The notes under the pieces are model-generated. The model saw only the letters and a program-made list of their open reading frames with translations, had not been told where the DNA came from and did no database searches. A program made the translations under genes and the position numbers. From the NCBI RefSeq assembly GCF_002752355.1, contig NZ_MRAV01000009.1, forward strand, positions 124,001-188,000: DNA of 64,000 bases. The letters run 5' to 3'. Shown in pieces: positions 1-8,797 of the stretch (positions are counted from its first letter, which is position 1; every line of letters begins with the position of its first letter). Source of the DNA: Leucobacter sp. OLIS6. Lineage in GTDB: Bacteria > Actinomycetota > Actinomycetes > Actinomycetales > Microbacteriaceae.

Positions 1-37
1 CGGTCTCCGTCCCGCGATTCCCCCTAGACTCCTGCGC

Positions 38-1000
38 ATGCGAACGATGCCGGAGTCCCCGATCGACGACGAGTTCCGCTTCCTGGCGGGCGACGCTGCG
101 CGGGTGTCCCGCGACGCGCCGCTGCCGGAGGTACGGCGGGTCGATGCGCCGGTGTCGCAGGGCCGCCGGCTCAGCGGGCTCTCGTTCGAGCCGGACCGTG
201 CGCCCGAGCTGGTGCTGCTGCACGGCGCCGGCCTGAACGCGCACGGCTTCGATCCGACGCTGCTGGCGCTCGGCCGTCCGGCGCTGGCGATCGACCTGCC
301 GGGGCACGGACGCAGCGGCTGGCGGGAGGACGCCGACTACCGACCGGACCTGCTCGCGCCCGACGTCGCCCGCGCGCTCGACGCCCTCGCCCCCAAAACG
401 ACGGCGCTCGTCGGCCACTCGCTCGGCGGTCTCACGGCGATCCTGACCGCCTCCGCGCGGGCCGGCCGCACCCGTGCGCTCGTCCTCGTCGACATCACCC
501 CCGGGGTGGTCCCCGCTCGGGACGCCGGTTCAGTGACCGAGTTCATCACGGGGCAGCGCAGCTACGCCGACCACGAGGAGATCATCGATCGTGCGATCGC
601 GTTCGGCATCGGGTCGAGTCGGGAGTCGCTCGCCCGCGGTATCGCGCTGAACACACGCCGAAGGCCCGACGGCCGTTGGGAGTGGACGCACCACCTGGCG
701 CACCTCGACGGTCTCGCCACGGGCGGGCCGGAGCCCACGGACGGTCCGGATCCCGCGGGTGCCGGCGCCGAGTCCTCGCTGGCCCGGCTCTGGCTGCCGC
801 TGGAGGCGCTGCACGCTGCGGGGCTCCCGGTCGCCCTGATCCGCGCGGATGCCGGGATGGTCGATGCCCGGCTGGCCGACGAGTGGCGGGATCGCCTGCC
901 GGGTTCGCCCGTGCGCACGATCACGGGACCGCACAACCTGCACGAGGCCGCGCCGCGGGAACTCGCGTCGGCGCTCGAGGAGCTCATCGGCTCGGCCTGA
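38..1000 (+). CDS. alpha/beta-fold hydrolase
   Basis: A 320-residue alpha/beta hydrolase. The oxyanion region LLHGAG, the LPGHGRSG turn and the nucleophile elbow GHSLGG (Ser128) are visible, and the His in GPHNLHEA near the C-terminus is the likely catalytic His. The substrate is unknown; esterase, lactonase and C-C hydrolase are all possible within this fold. A TAGACT -10-like box ends 7 bases before the ATG, suggesting a leaderless transcript; an in-frame ATG lies 3 codons further in. It is separated from the following ABC importer by about 205 bases, so probably a separate unit. Confidence 0.85.
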   Translation: MRTMPESPIDDEFRFLAGDAARVSRDAPLPEVRRVDAPVSQGRRLSGLSFEPDRAPELVLLHGAGLNAHGFDPTLLALGRPALAIDLPGHGRSGWREDADYRPDLLAPDVARALDALAPKTTALVGHSLGGLTAILTASARAGRTRALVLVDITPGVVPARDAGSVTEFITGQRSYADHEEIIDRAIAFGIGSSRESLARGIALNTRRRPDGRWEWTHHLAHLDGLATGGPEPTDGPDPAGAGAESSLARLWLPLEALHAAGLPVALIRADAGMVDARLADEWRDRLPGSPVRTITGPHNLHEAAPRELASALEELIGSA

Positions 1001-1205
1001 GCCGCCCCGCGACACGGATTCGAACCAAAATCGTATCTACCGACTGATCACAAGAGGTTAACAACCCTGGCTCGAACGCTCGGGTCGCGCTTGCCGGAGC
1101 GTAGCCTCTCCTATCGACGTCCGTGCACCGCCGCGCGCACGCTCACAGCAGTGAGACACCGAACCGCGGCCGCCGTCCCGGCCCCGCACGACCCTGGGAG
1201 ACCCC

Positions 1206-2741
1206 GTGACCGTTCCCGTCATCGACGCACCGGCACCCGCGTACCGCAAGCGCAAACGGTCCAAGATGCCGTTCGTCATCGGCGGCATCGTGCTGGTCGT
1301 CGCGATCGTCGCGACCGCGATCGCCCTCTCGGTGTCGAGCACCGCCTCCGCCGCGAAGGAGGAGATCTCGATCGGCCTGGTGAACGAGCCGCAGAACCTC
1401 GATATCCGCAGCACCGCGGGCGTCGCCCTCGACCAGATCCTCATCGACAACGTCTATCAGGGCCTCGTCGGGCTGAAGCCCGGCACCGTCGACCAGATCG
1501 TCCCCGTGCTCGCCGAGCGGATGCCCGAGGTGTCGTCCGACGGCCGGACCTACGATTTCGCGCTGCGCGAGGGGGTCGTGTTCCACGACGGCGCGAAGCT
1601 GACGGCGCAGGACGCCGTCGCCTCGCTCACCGCCGCGCTGACTCCCGAGGTCGTCGGCGGCGCCGCGACCGTCACCGCGCCCGACGCGCACTCCGTCCGC
1701 GTCGTGCTCGCGGAACCGAACAGCCAGCTGCTGTGGCTGCTCGCGAACCGCCCCGGTCTGGTCCTCGAGGCCAAGGCCAAGAACCGGCTCAGCAATTCCG
1801 CGAACGGTACCGGCCCCTTCCGCTTCGAGCAGTGGAAGCAGGGCGACAGCCTCACCCTCGTGCGCAACGACGACTACTGGGGCGACGCCGCGAGCCTCAA
1901 GACGGTCGTGTTCCGCTTCATCCCCGACGGCCGGGCCGCCGTGAGCGCGCTCAAGGAGGGCGACCTCGACGTGCACGCCGCTCTGCTGCCCTCGCTGCGC
2001 TCCGAGTTCGACGGCAACCACGACTTCCGCCTCGAGCGCGCCGACGGCACCGATGTCTTCACGCTCGCGTTCAACTCGGCGAAGCCACCGTTGAACGACC
2101 TGCGCGTGCGCGAGGCGTTGAGCCGCGCCATCGACACGAAGGCCCTCATCGCGACCCAGCACGGCGACGGCAAGCAGATCGGCGGACCGATCACTCGGCT
2201 CGAGCCCGGCTACCAGGACCTCAGCGCGGTCAACGCGTACGATCCCGCGGCCGCGCGGAAGCTCCTCGCCGACGCCGGGCAGCAGAACCTCAGCCTGACC
2301 CTCACCGCACCGAACTTCTACGACCAGTCGACGATCGACCTCATCTCGACCCAGCTCGCCGACGTCGGGGTGAGCGTGAAGGTCAAGCGCGTCGAGTTCG
2401 CGACCTGGCTCGAGCAGGTGTACACGAACCACGACTACCAGCTCAGCTACGTCGACCACGCGGAGGCCCGGGACTTCGGCAACTACGCGAACCCCGGGTA
2501 CTACTTCGGCTACGACAGTGCGAAGGTGCAGCGGCTCTACGCCGAGTCGCTGCGCGCGACGGATCCCACGACCGCGAACGAGCTGCTCTCGGCCGCCGAG
2601 AAGCAGGTCGCCGCCGACGCTCCCGCGAAGTGGCTCTACAACTACACCCCGACCAACGTGATCAGCACGAAGGTCACCGGATTTCCCCGTGCGAACACCA
2701 ACTCGCGTCTGAACCTCGAAGGTGTCAGTATTCACGGGTGA
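1206..2741 (+). CDS. ABC transporter substrate-binding protein, family 5 (peptide/nickel type), membrane-anchored
   Basis: A 511-residue extracytoplasmic solute-binding protein of the DppA/OppA family, captured ligand being handed to the two permeases that follow. The GTG start has a GGGAG ribosome site 5 bases upstream. Instead of the usual lipobox Cys, the N-terminus has a basic stretch (YRKRKRSK) and one hydrophobic segment at about residues 21-46 with no Cys, so it looks anchored by an uncleaved helix or released after an Ala-rich signal. The family body follows (SIGLVNEPQNLD, then ARKLLADAG in the C-terminal lobe). The ligand cannot be read from sequence; short peptides or a metal chelate are typical. 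First gene of a tightly overlapping five-gene operon. Confidence 0.88.
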   Translation: MTVPVIDAPAPAYRKRKRSKMPFVIGGIVLVVAIVATAIALSVSSTASAAKEEISIGLVNEPQNLDIRSTAGVALDQILIDNVYQGLVGLKPGTVDQIVPVLAERMPEVSSDGRTYDFALREGVVFHDGAKLTAQDAVASLTAALTPEVVGGAATVTAPDAHSVRVVLAEPNSQLLWLLANRPGLVLEAKAKNRLSNSANGTGPFRFEQWKQGDSLTLVRNDDYWGDAASLKTVVFRFIPDGRAAVSALKEGDLDVHAALLPSLRSEFDGNHDFRLERADGTDVFTLAFNSAKPPLNDLRVREALSRAIDTKALIATQHGDGKQIGGPITRLEPGYQDLSAVNAYDPAAARKLLADAGQQNLSLTLTAPNFYDQSTIDLISTQLADVGVSVKVKRVEFATWLEQVYTNHDYQLSYVDHAEARDFGNYANPGYYFGYDSAKVQRLYAESLRATDPTTANELLSAAEKQVAADAPAKWLYNYTPTNVISTKVTGFPRANTNSRLNLEGVSIHG

Positions 2742-3691
2742 CCCGTTTCGTCCTGACGCGCCTCGGGCTGCTCGTCATCGCGTGGATCGCGGCGAGTCTG
2801 CTCGTCTTCGCGACGCTCCGGTTGCTGCCCGGCGACGTCGCGCAGGTGATCGGCGGCGTCCAGGCCTCACCCGCCCGGCTCGCCGAACTGCGCGAGCAGC
2901 TCGGACTGGATCGCCCCGTCGCGGTCCAGTACCTCGACTGGATCGGCGGCTTCTTCACCGGCGACCTCGGCACGTCCGCGCTGACCGGCACCCCCGTCGC
3001 GGCGGAGCTCGCGCAGAAGGCGCAGGTGACGATCCCGCTCACCCTGATGTCGCTGCTCGTACTGCTGGTCGTCGCGGTGCCGACCGGGGTCTTCGCGGCG
3101 TACCGCAGCGGCCGGGCGTCGAGCCGGGCGATCTCGGCGGGCGCGCTGCTCACCGCGGCGGTGCCGACGGTCGCGATCGGTCTGCTCGCGATCCTCGTCG
3201 GCGCCGGCTGGCTGGGCTGGCTCCCCGCGCAGGGATTCCCCCGCGACGGCTGGCAGGATCCGCTCCGCGCGCTGCGCGCCCTCGTGCTGCCCGCACTCAC
3301 CATCGGTCTCGTCGAGGGCGCCGTGCTGTTCCGGTTCGTGCGGAGCGCCACCTTGACCGCCCTCGATGCCGACCATGTGCGCACCGCCCGAGCGCAGGGG
3401 CTGACGCGCCCGCGCGCGCTGCTCGAGCACGGCCTTCCCGGAGTCGGTCTCTCGATCGTCTCGGTGCTCGGCCTGCAGATCGCGGCGCTGATCGTCGGCG
3501 CCGTCGTGGTCGAGCAGCTGTTCTCGCTGCCCGGGCTGGGGCGCATGCTCGTCGGCGATGTCGGGAATCGCGACCTGCCGAAGGTGCAGAGCACCCTGCT
3601 CGTGCTCACGGGGGTCATCCTGCTGATCGGAGCGCTCGTCGACGTGATCCACCGGGCGATCGACCCCCGGCTCCGGAGCACCGCATCGTGA
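2738..3691 (+). CDS. ABC transporter permease, DppB type
   Basis: A 317-residue inner-membrane permease. The GTG start overlaps the preceding stop in a GTGA arrangement, indicating translational coupling. The N-terminal helix (VLTRLGLLVIAWIAAS), the GDVAQ loop, about six membrane segments and the EAA loop (RTARAQGLTRPRALLEHGLPG) match DppB/OppB/NikB. Forms the channel with the next gene product. Confidence 0.9.
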   Translation: MTRFVLTRLGLLVIAWIAASLLVFATLRLLPGDVAQVIGGVQASPARLAELREQLGLDRPVAVQYLDWIGGFFTGDLGTSALTGTPVAAELAQKAQVTIPLTLMSLLVLLVVAVPTGVFAAYRSGRASSRAISAGALLTAAVPTVAIGLLAILVGAGWLGWLPAQGFPRDGWQDPLRALRALVLPALTIGLVEGAVLFRFVRSATLTALDADHVRTARAQGLTRPRALLEHGLPGVGLSIVSVLGLQIAALIVGAVVVEQLFSLPGLGRMLVGDVGNRDLPKVQSTLLVLTGVILLIGALVDVIHRAIDPRLRSTAS

Positions 3692-4560
3692 GCGCTCGAG
3701 CCCCGAAACGACTCGCGCCGGGCGGCGTCGCCGCCGCGGCGATCCTCGCCGTGCTCGTGCTCGTCGCGCTGCTGAGCCTCGCGTGGCTGCCCGCGGATCC
3801 GAATGCGGCGAGCGCGCAGCGGCTGTGGCTCGACCCCTCGCCCGCACACCCGCTCGGCACCGACGGCAGCGGCCGCGACGTCGCGGCGCGGCTCATGGCC
3901 GGGACGCGCGTGACGGTGGCCGTGCTGCTCGGCACCGGCGCCCTCGCCGCGGTCATCGGGCTCGCACTCGCGCTGCTCGGCGGCCTCGGTCCGCGCCGCC
4001 TGCGCGAGACGGTCGCGGTCGCGATCGACGTGCTGGTGGCGTTCCCCACCGTGCTCCTCGCCATGATGCTCGCGGCGGTGTTCGGCAGCGGGATCCCCAT
4101 CGTGATCGCGGCGCTGGGCGTCGCGTTCGGCGTCGGCATCGGCCGGGTACTTCGCTCCGAGTTCCGGCAGGTCTCCGAGCTCGACTACGTCCTCGCGGCC
4201 CGCGCGGTCGGCCTCCCGCGGGCGACGATCCTGCGCCGGCACCTGCTGCCCGGTGTCCGACCGGTGCTCCTCGTGCAGCTCTCGCTCGCCATGGGGCTGT
4301 CGGTGCTCGCCGAGGCGAGCCTCAGCTACCTGGGTTTCGGGGCTCCGCCCGAGGTGCCGTCCTGGGGCCTCATGCTCGCGGAGGCGCAGCGTGTGATCCA
4401 GGTGCACCCCCTCGCCGCGCTGTGGCCGGGACTCGCGATCACCTCGGTCGCGCTCGCCTGCTATCTGCTGGGCGACGCCCTGCGCGATGCCCTCGACCCC
4501 GGTGTCGAGCGCCGCAGTCCTGGCAGCCGTCCCGTCCCCGGATCGGAGGTCCACCCGTGA
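3688..4560 (+). CDS. ABC transporter permease, DppC type
   Basis: A 290-residue permease that starts with a GTG overlapping the upstream stop by 4 bases. HPLGTDGSGRDVAARLMAG is the conserved entry signature of DppC/OppC proteins, and the EAA loop is ARAVGLPRATILRRHLLPG. About six membrane helices. It would pair with the upstream DppB-like protein and be energised by the two ATPases downstream. Confidence 0.9.
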   Translation: MSARAPKRLAPGGVAAAAILAVLVLVALLSLAWLPADPNAASAQRLWLDPSPAHPLGTDGSGRDVAARLMAGTRVTVAVLLGTGALAAVIGLALALLGGLGPRRLRETVAVAIDVLVAFPTVLLAMMLAAVFGSGIPIVIAALGVAFGVGIGRVLRSEFRQVSELDYVLAARAVGLPRATILRRHLLPGVRPVLLVQLSLAMGLSVLAEASLSYLGFGAPPEVPSWGLMLAEAQRVIQVHPLAALWPGLAITSVALACYLLGDALRDALDPGVERRSPGSRPVPGSEVHP

Positions 4561-5339
4561 CCGCTCTGCCGCTCGTCGTCTCGGATCTGCGCGTCGCGAT
4601 CCGAGGAACGGAACTGCTGCGCGGCGTCTCGTTCGCACTCGCTCCCGGCGACCGGCTCGGCCTGATCGGCGGCTCGGGATCGGGCAAGACCCTGACCGCC
4701 CTGGCGATCGCCGGGCTCCTCCCCGACGACGCCGAGACGAGCGGGTCGGTCCGGCTCGGCGAGCGGGAGCTCGTCGGAGCATCGGATCGGGCACTGTCCG
4801 AGATCCGCGGCGATCTGATCGGGATGGTGTTCCAGGAGCCGGGGACCGCGCTCAACCCGGTGCGGCGCCTCGGACGGCAGATGACCGAGGCCCTCGCGCA
4901 GCACTACGACCTGGATCGCACCGAGCGACGCGATGCCGCGCTGCGGCTCGCCCGTCGCGTCGGGCTCGACGACCCCGAGCGCATCGTGCGCGCCTACCCG
5001 CACGAGGTGTCGGGCGGTCAACGGCAGCGCGCCGCCATCGCCGCGGCGCTGTCGGCGGGGCCCGGGCTGCTGCTCGCGGACGAACCGACCACGGCGCTCG
5101 ACGTTACGGTGCAGCGCGGGATCCTGGAGCTGTTCCGGGCCGTGACCGAAGGCGACGCCTGCTCGCTCGTCTTCATCACGCACGATCTCGCAGTGCTCGC
5201 CTCCGTCGCCGACCGGGTCGTCGTGCTCGACGACGGGCTCGTGGTCGAGCACGGTCCCGTGGACCGGATCCTCGCCGCACCCGAGCACCGGGTCACCCGC
5301 GCGCTCATCGAGGCGCTGCCCGACGGGAGCCGCGCATGA
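4557..5339 (+). CDS. ABC transporter ATP-binding protein, DppD type
   Basis: A 260-residue ATPase with GTGA start-stop overlap. Walker A GGSGSGKT, Q-loop FQEPGTALNP, signature VSGGQRQR, Walker B LLLADEPTTALD and switch His THDL are all intact. The C-terminal metal-binding extension of DppD proteins is short here. Energises the importer together with the next gene product. Confidence 0.9.
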   Translation: MTALPLVVSDLRVAIRGTELLRGVSFALAPGDRLGLIGGSGSGKTLTALAIAGLLPDDAETSGSVRLGERELVGASDRALSEIRGDLIGMVFQEPGTALNPVRRLGRQMTEALAQHYDLDRTERRDAALRLARRVGLDDPERIVRAYPHEVSGGQRQRAAIAAALSAGPGLLLADEPTTALDVTVQRGILELFRAVTEGDACSLVFITHDLAVLASVADRVVVLDDGLVVEHGPVDRILAAPEHRVTRALIEALPDGSRA

Positions 5340-6142
5340 CCGCAGCGCTCGTCGAAGCCGAGGGCCTCGTCACCCGCTTCCGCACCCCGCCCCGGCGACT
5401 GTTCGAGCGCGCGGGCAGCGTCGCGGCGCTCGACGGGGTCGAACTGCGCATCGAGACGGGAGAGAGCGTCGCGATCGTGGGCGAGTCCGGCTCGGGGAAG
5501 TCGACACTGCTGCGCGCGCTCCTCGGACTCGGGCACCTGGACGCGGGCACGGTACGGTTCGACGGGCGCCCCGTCGTGGCGGACCCGCGCGACCGGATGC
5601 TCTGGCTGCGGCGCCGCACCGGCCTCGTCTTCCAGGATCCCTACGCCTCGTTCAATCCGAGACGCACGATCGGGCAGACCGTCGCCGAGCCGCTCGAGGC
5701 GATCGGCGAGACCGCGGACGCCGCAACCCGCGTCGACGCGATCCTCGACCGGCTCGGGCTGCCCGCGGACACGGCGCAGCGCCTCCCGCGCGAATTCTCG
5801 GGCGGCCAGCGCCAGCGCATCGCCATCGCGCGGGCCCTGGTGCACGACCCCGAACTGCTCGTCGGGGACGAGCCGGTGAGCGCGCTCGACGTGCTGGTGC
5901 GTCGCAGGATCCTCGAGCTGCTCGCCGAGCTGCGGCGGGACCTCGGGCTCACGATGCTCACGGTCACGCACGATCTCGCGATCGTGCCGACCATCGCGGA
6001 CCGGGTCGTCGTGATGCGGCGCGGCCGGATCGTGGAATCGGGGCCGGTCGCGCGGATCCTCGAGGATCCGCGCGAGCCCTATACCCGCGAACTCGTCGCG
6101 TCGCGTCCCATGCTGCCTCCGGGCACTTGGAGCGGACGCTGA
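5336..6142 (+). CDS. ABC transporter ATP-binding protein, DppF type
   Basis: A 268-residue ATPase starting at an ATGA overlap. It has Walker A GESGSGKST, Q-loop FQDPYASFNPR (the form typical of DppF/OppF), signature FSGGQRQR, Walker B LLVGDEPVSALD and switch THDL. Walker B carries GDEP rather than ADEP, which is common in the family. Last gene of the operon; no strong terminator is seen, only a weak GC-rich inverted repeat near 6165-6180. Confidence 0.9.
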   Translation: MTAALVEAEGLVTRFRTPPRRLFERAGSVAALDGVELRIETGESVAIVGESGSGKSTLLRALLGLGHLDAGTVRFDGRPVVADPRDRMLWLRRRTGLVFQDPYASFNPRRTIGQTVAEPLEAIGETADAATRVDAILDRLGLPADTAQRLPREFSGGQRQRIAIARALVHDPELLVGDEPVSALDVLVRRRILELLAELRRDLGLTMLTVTHDLAIVPTIADRVVVMRRGRIVESGPVARILEDPREPYTRELVASRPMLPPGTWSGR

Positions 6143-6205
6143 CGAGGCTGCCGCAGCGGCGACGCGCCGGCCGGGCCGGCACCTCGGTGCTGCCGAGTCA
6201 GCTGC

Positions 6206-6448
6206 CTAGGCGTGCTGGTCGAGCTCGCGCAGCCCGCGCAGCACGGCGTCGCGCAGGCTCGGCGGCGCTTCCTCTTCGCAGGCCCGCTTCACCGCGATCG
6301 TGAGGTGCTCGAAGACCTGCTGCTCATCGCGGCAGTCCGGGCAGTTCGCCAGGTGCTCGCGGATCGGGCCGCAGGCACCCTCGCTCAGTTCGCCGCGCAG
6401 CAGCTCCTCGAGGTTGTCGCGCGCGGTCTGGCAATCGCATCCGCTCAT
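6206..6448 (-). CDS. rsrA: zinc-binding redox anti-sigma factor, RsrA/RshA type
   Basis: An 80-residue anti-sigma factor of the ZAS family. The motif HLANCPDC (H-x3-C-x2-C) is the zinc/redox switch; another Cys pair lies near the N-terminus (CDC). In the family, disulfide formation under thiol oxidation releases the partner sigma factor. The ATG overlaps the sigma-factor stop codon in an ATGA, so the two are co-translated. Size and arrangement match SigR-RsrA of Streptomyces and SigH-RshA of mycobacteria. Confidence 0.88.
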   Translation of the reverse strand: MSGCDCQTARDNLEELLRGELSEGACGPIREHLANCPDCRDEQQVFEHLTIAVKRACEEEAPPSLRDAVLRGLRELDQHA

Positions 6449-7062
6449 CGTCGTTCACCTCCCGCCGTCTGCTCGGGGGCCTCGGCGCCGCCGATCCCCT
6501 GTTCGCGCGCGTAGCTGCCCAGCGACTGACGCAGCCGCGCACGACCCCGGTGCAGCCGGCTCATGACCGTGCCGATCGGGGTCTCCATGATGTCCGCGAT
6601 CTCCTGGTACGCGAATCCCTCGACGTCGGCGAGGTACACGACCATTCGGAAGTCTTCGGGAAGCGCGTTCAGCGCCTCGGTCACCACCGTCGAGGGCGTG
6701 CGGTCGATCGCCTCCGCCTCGGCCGAACGTGAAGAAGCGGCGGTGGTCGACTCGGCGCCGCCCATCTGCCAATCCTCGAGGTCCTCGACCGCGCCCATCA
6801 GCGGCTGACGCTGACGCTTGCGGTAGGTGTTGATGTAGCTGTTGGTCATGATCCGGTACAGCCACGCCTTGAGGTTCGTGCCCTCGGTGAACGTGTGGAA
6901 CGCCTGGAAAGCCTTCAGGAAGGTCTCCTGGACCAGGTCCTGGGCGTCCGCCGGATTGCGGGTCATCTTCATCGCCGCGCCGTACAGCTGGTCGAGGTAC
7001 GGGAGTGCGTCTCGCGTGAAGCGCTGCTCCAGCTCGTTCGCGGTCGTCTCGGTGGGGGTCAC
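6445..7062 (-). CDS. sigR: ECF sigma factor, SigR/SigH type (thiol-oxidative stress)
   Basis: A 205-residue group-4 sigma factor. Region 2 ([19 protein letters not shown], then [14 protein letters not shown]) and region 4 ([18 protein letters not shown]) match SigR/SigH closely; an acidic linker joins them. The GTG at 7062 is chosen because GGAG lies just upstream and the length fits the family. The same frame stays open upstream, and an ATG at 7161 would add 33 Ala/Arg-rich residues. With a SigR-type promoter at 7308-7334 this resembles the long, unstable isoform known for Streptomyces SigR. Controls thiol-redox defence genes in relatives. Confidence 0.9.
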   Translation of the reverse strand: MTPTETTANELEQRFTRDALPYLDQLYGAAMKMTRNPADAQDLVQETFLKAFQAFHTFTEGTNLKAWLYRIMTNSYINTYRKRQRQPLMGAVEDLEDWQMGGAESTTAASSRSAEAEAIDRTPSTVVTEALNALPEDFRMVVYLADVEGFAYQEIADIMETPIGTVMSRLHRGRARLRQSLGSYAREQGIGGAEAPEQTAGGERR

Positions 7063-7307
7063 AGTCTCCGATCCTACGCGGACGCGCTGGTCGCGGGCTG
7101 CGCGGGCCGCGCGCCGCACCGCGGCACGACCGGTCCCGACCGCGGATCCGAAGCGCGGCATGCGGAGCGTCGGCGCCTCGTGCACTGCGATCGAGCTCAC
7201 TGCGGCCTTCCTCTCGAACGGGTTCCGCGGCCGCCCTCGACTCCGCCGTCTCGGCGGCCCCGGAGGGCGATCCCACCGGATCGCGGGGTTGCGCCGGTAG
7301 AGTGAGT

Positions 7308-7334
7308 AACCGATGTTCATCGCAAAACATTCCC
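7308..7334 (-). promoter_or_regulatory. SigR-type autoregulatory promoter for sigR-rsrA
   Basis: Read on the minus strand the site is GGGAAT (7334-7329), exactly 18 bases, then GTT (7310-7308). This equals the published SigR/SigH consensus (GGAAT-N18-GTT). It points at sigR and would give a leader of roughly 240 bases to the GTG start, long enough to include the ATG at 7161. It overlaps the first codons of aroA. Confidence 0.7.
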
Positions 7335-8797
7335 GAGGCAATGACGACCCGACCGGCATCGGCGAGGTCGACGACGACGCTGCCGTCGCGTGGGAGGCAC
7401 CCGTGCCCGAAGGGACGCTCGACGCGGTCGTGCCCCTGCCGGGTTCCAAGTCGCTCACCGGCCGCGAACTGATCCTGTCGGCGCTCGCCGACGGACCGGG
7501 TGTGCTGCGGGCTCCGCTCCGCTCGCGCGACGCCGAGCTCATGACCGAGGCGCTCCGCTCGCTCGGCACCGGTATCGCGGCCGAGCCGCGCAGCGACGGC
7601 CGCGACGACGACCTCCGCATCGCCCCCGCGACCGAGCTGTCCGGATCCACGAGCATCGACTGCGGTCTCGCCGGCACGGTGATGCGCTTCGTCCCGCCCG
7701 TCGCCGCGCTCGCGCTCGGGCCCACCGCCTTCGACGGCGACCCTTACGCCCGCAAGCGCCCCATGCGCCCGGTGCTCGACGCGCTGCGCGCGCTCGGCGC
7801 CGACATCGCCGACGACGGCCGCGGCGCGCTGCCCTTCACGGTGCACGGCACCGGATCGCTGCGCGGCGGACGGGTCGAGCTCGACGCCTCGCTGTCGAGC
7901 CAGTTCGTCTCGGGTCTGCTGCTCTCGGCGGCCCGCTTCGACGAGGGCGTGCACGTGGTGCACACCGGCGACCGTCTGCCGAGCGTGCCGCACATCGAGA
8001 TGACCCTCGACGTGCTGCGGGCTCGCGGCGTCGAGGCTGATTCCCCCGCCTCCGGCGAGTGGCGGGTCGCCCCCGGGCCCATCGCCGCGCACGAAGTCGA
8101 GATCGAGCCCGACCTCTCGAACGCCGCCCCGTTCCTCGCGGCGGCGCTCGCGGTCGGCGGCCGGGTGACCGTGCCCGGCTGGCCCGCATTGACCACGCAG
8201 GTCGGCGACCAGCTGCGCGAACTCCTGCCCGCGTTCGGAGGCGAGGTCTCGCTCGACGGCGATCGGCTCACCGTCTCGGGCGACGGTGTCCTGCGCGGCG
8301 TCGAGCTGCACGTCCCCGAGGCCGGGGAGCTCGCCCCGACCCTCGTCGGTCTCGCGGCGCTCGCGGCGATGCCCCGCCCCGACGGCACCCCCGGCGAACC
8401 CAGCACCATCACCGGCATCGGCCACATCCGGCACCACGAGACCGACCGCATCGCGGCGCTCGTCGCCGAGATCCGCGGGCTCGGCGGCGATGCCGACGAG
8501 CTCGAGGACGGCATCGTCGTGCGCCCGGCCGCGCTGCAGGCCGGCCTCTGGCACGCCTACGCCGACCACCGCATGGCCACCACCGGAGCCCTGATCGGGA
8601 TCCTCGTGCCGGGCGTGCAGGTCGACGACATCGACTCCACGTCGAAGACGCTGCCGCAGTTCACGCAGCTCTGGGAGCGCATGCTCGGCAGCGGAACCTC
8701 TGACGAGAAGCTCGACGGCGCCGACGTCGCCGGCAACGGCCTGACCGCGGCTGCCGACATCCTCTCCGGCCTGCTCGGCGGCTTCGGGCGCGCATGA
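7313..8797 (+). CDS. aroA: 3-phosphoshikimate 1-carboxyvinyltransferase (EPSP synthase)
   Basis: A 494-residue EPSP synthase that joins shikimate-3-phosphate and PEP in chorismate synthesis. Motifs: [13 protein letters not shown] near residue 43, [22 protein letters not shown], and [10 protein letters not shown] near the C-terminus. The usual Asn of the LTNR motif is Gly here. The conserved core begins about residue 34, so a Ser/Asp-rich N-terminal extension precedes it. It starts 9 bases after a TAGAGT box. Its stop overlaps the rsgA start (ATGA). The aroA-rsgA order next to sigR-rsrA is common in Actinobacteria. Confidence 0.93.
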   Translation: MFIAKHSRGNDDPTGIGEVDDDAAVAWEAPVPEGTLDAVVPLPGSKSLTGRELILSALADGPGVLRAPLRSRDAELMTEALRSLGTGIAAEPRSDGRDDDLRIAPATELSGSTSIDCGLAGTVMRFVPPVAALALGPTAFDGDPYARKRPMRPVLDALRALGADIADDGRGALPFTVHGTGSLRGGRVELDASLSSQFVSGLLLSAARFDEGVHVVHTGDRLPSVPHIEMTLDVLRARGVEADSPASGEWRVAPGPIAAHEVEIEPDLSNAAPFLAAALAVGGRVTVPGWPALTTQVGDQLRELLPAFGGEVSLDGDRLTVSGDGVLRGVELHVPEAGELAPTLVGLAALAAMPRPDGTPGEPSTITGIGHIRHHETDRIAALVAEIRGLGGDADELEDGIVVRPAALQAGLWHAYADHRMATTGALIGILVPGVQVDDIDSTSKTLPQFTQLWERMLGSGTSDEKLDGADVAGNGLTAAADILSGLLGGFGRA

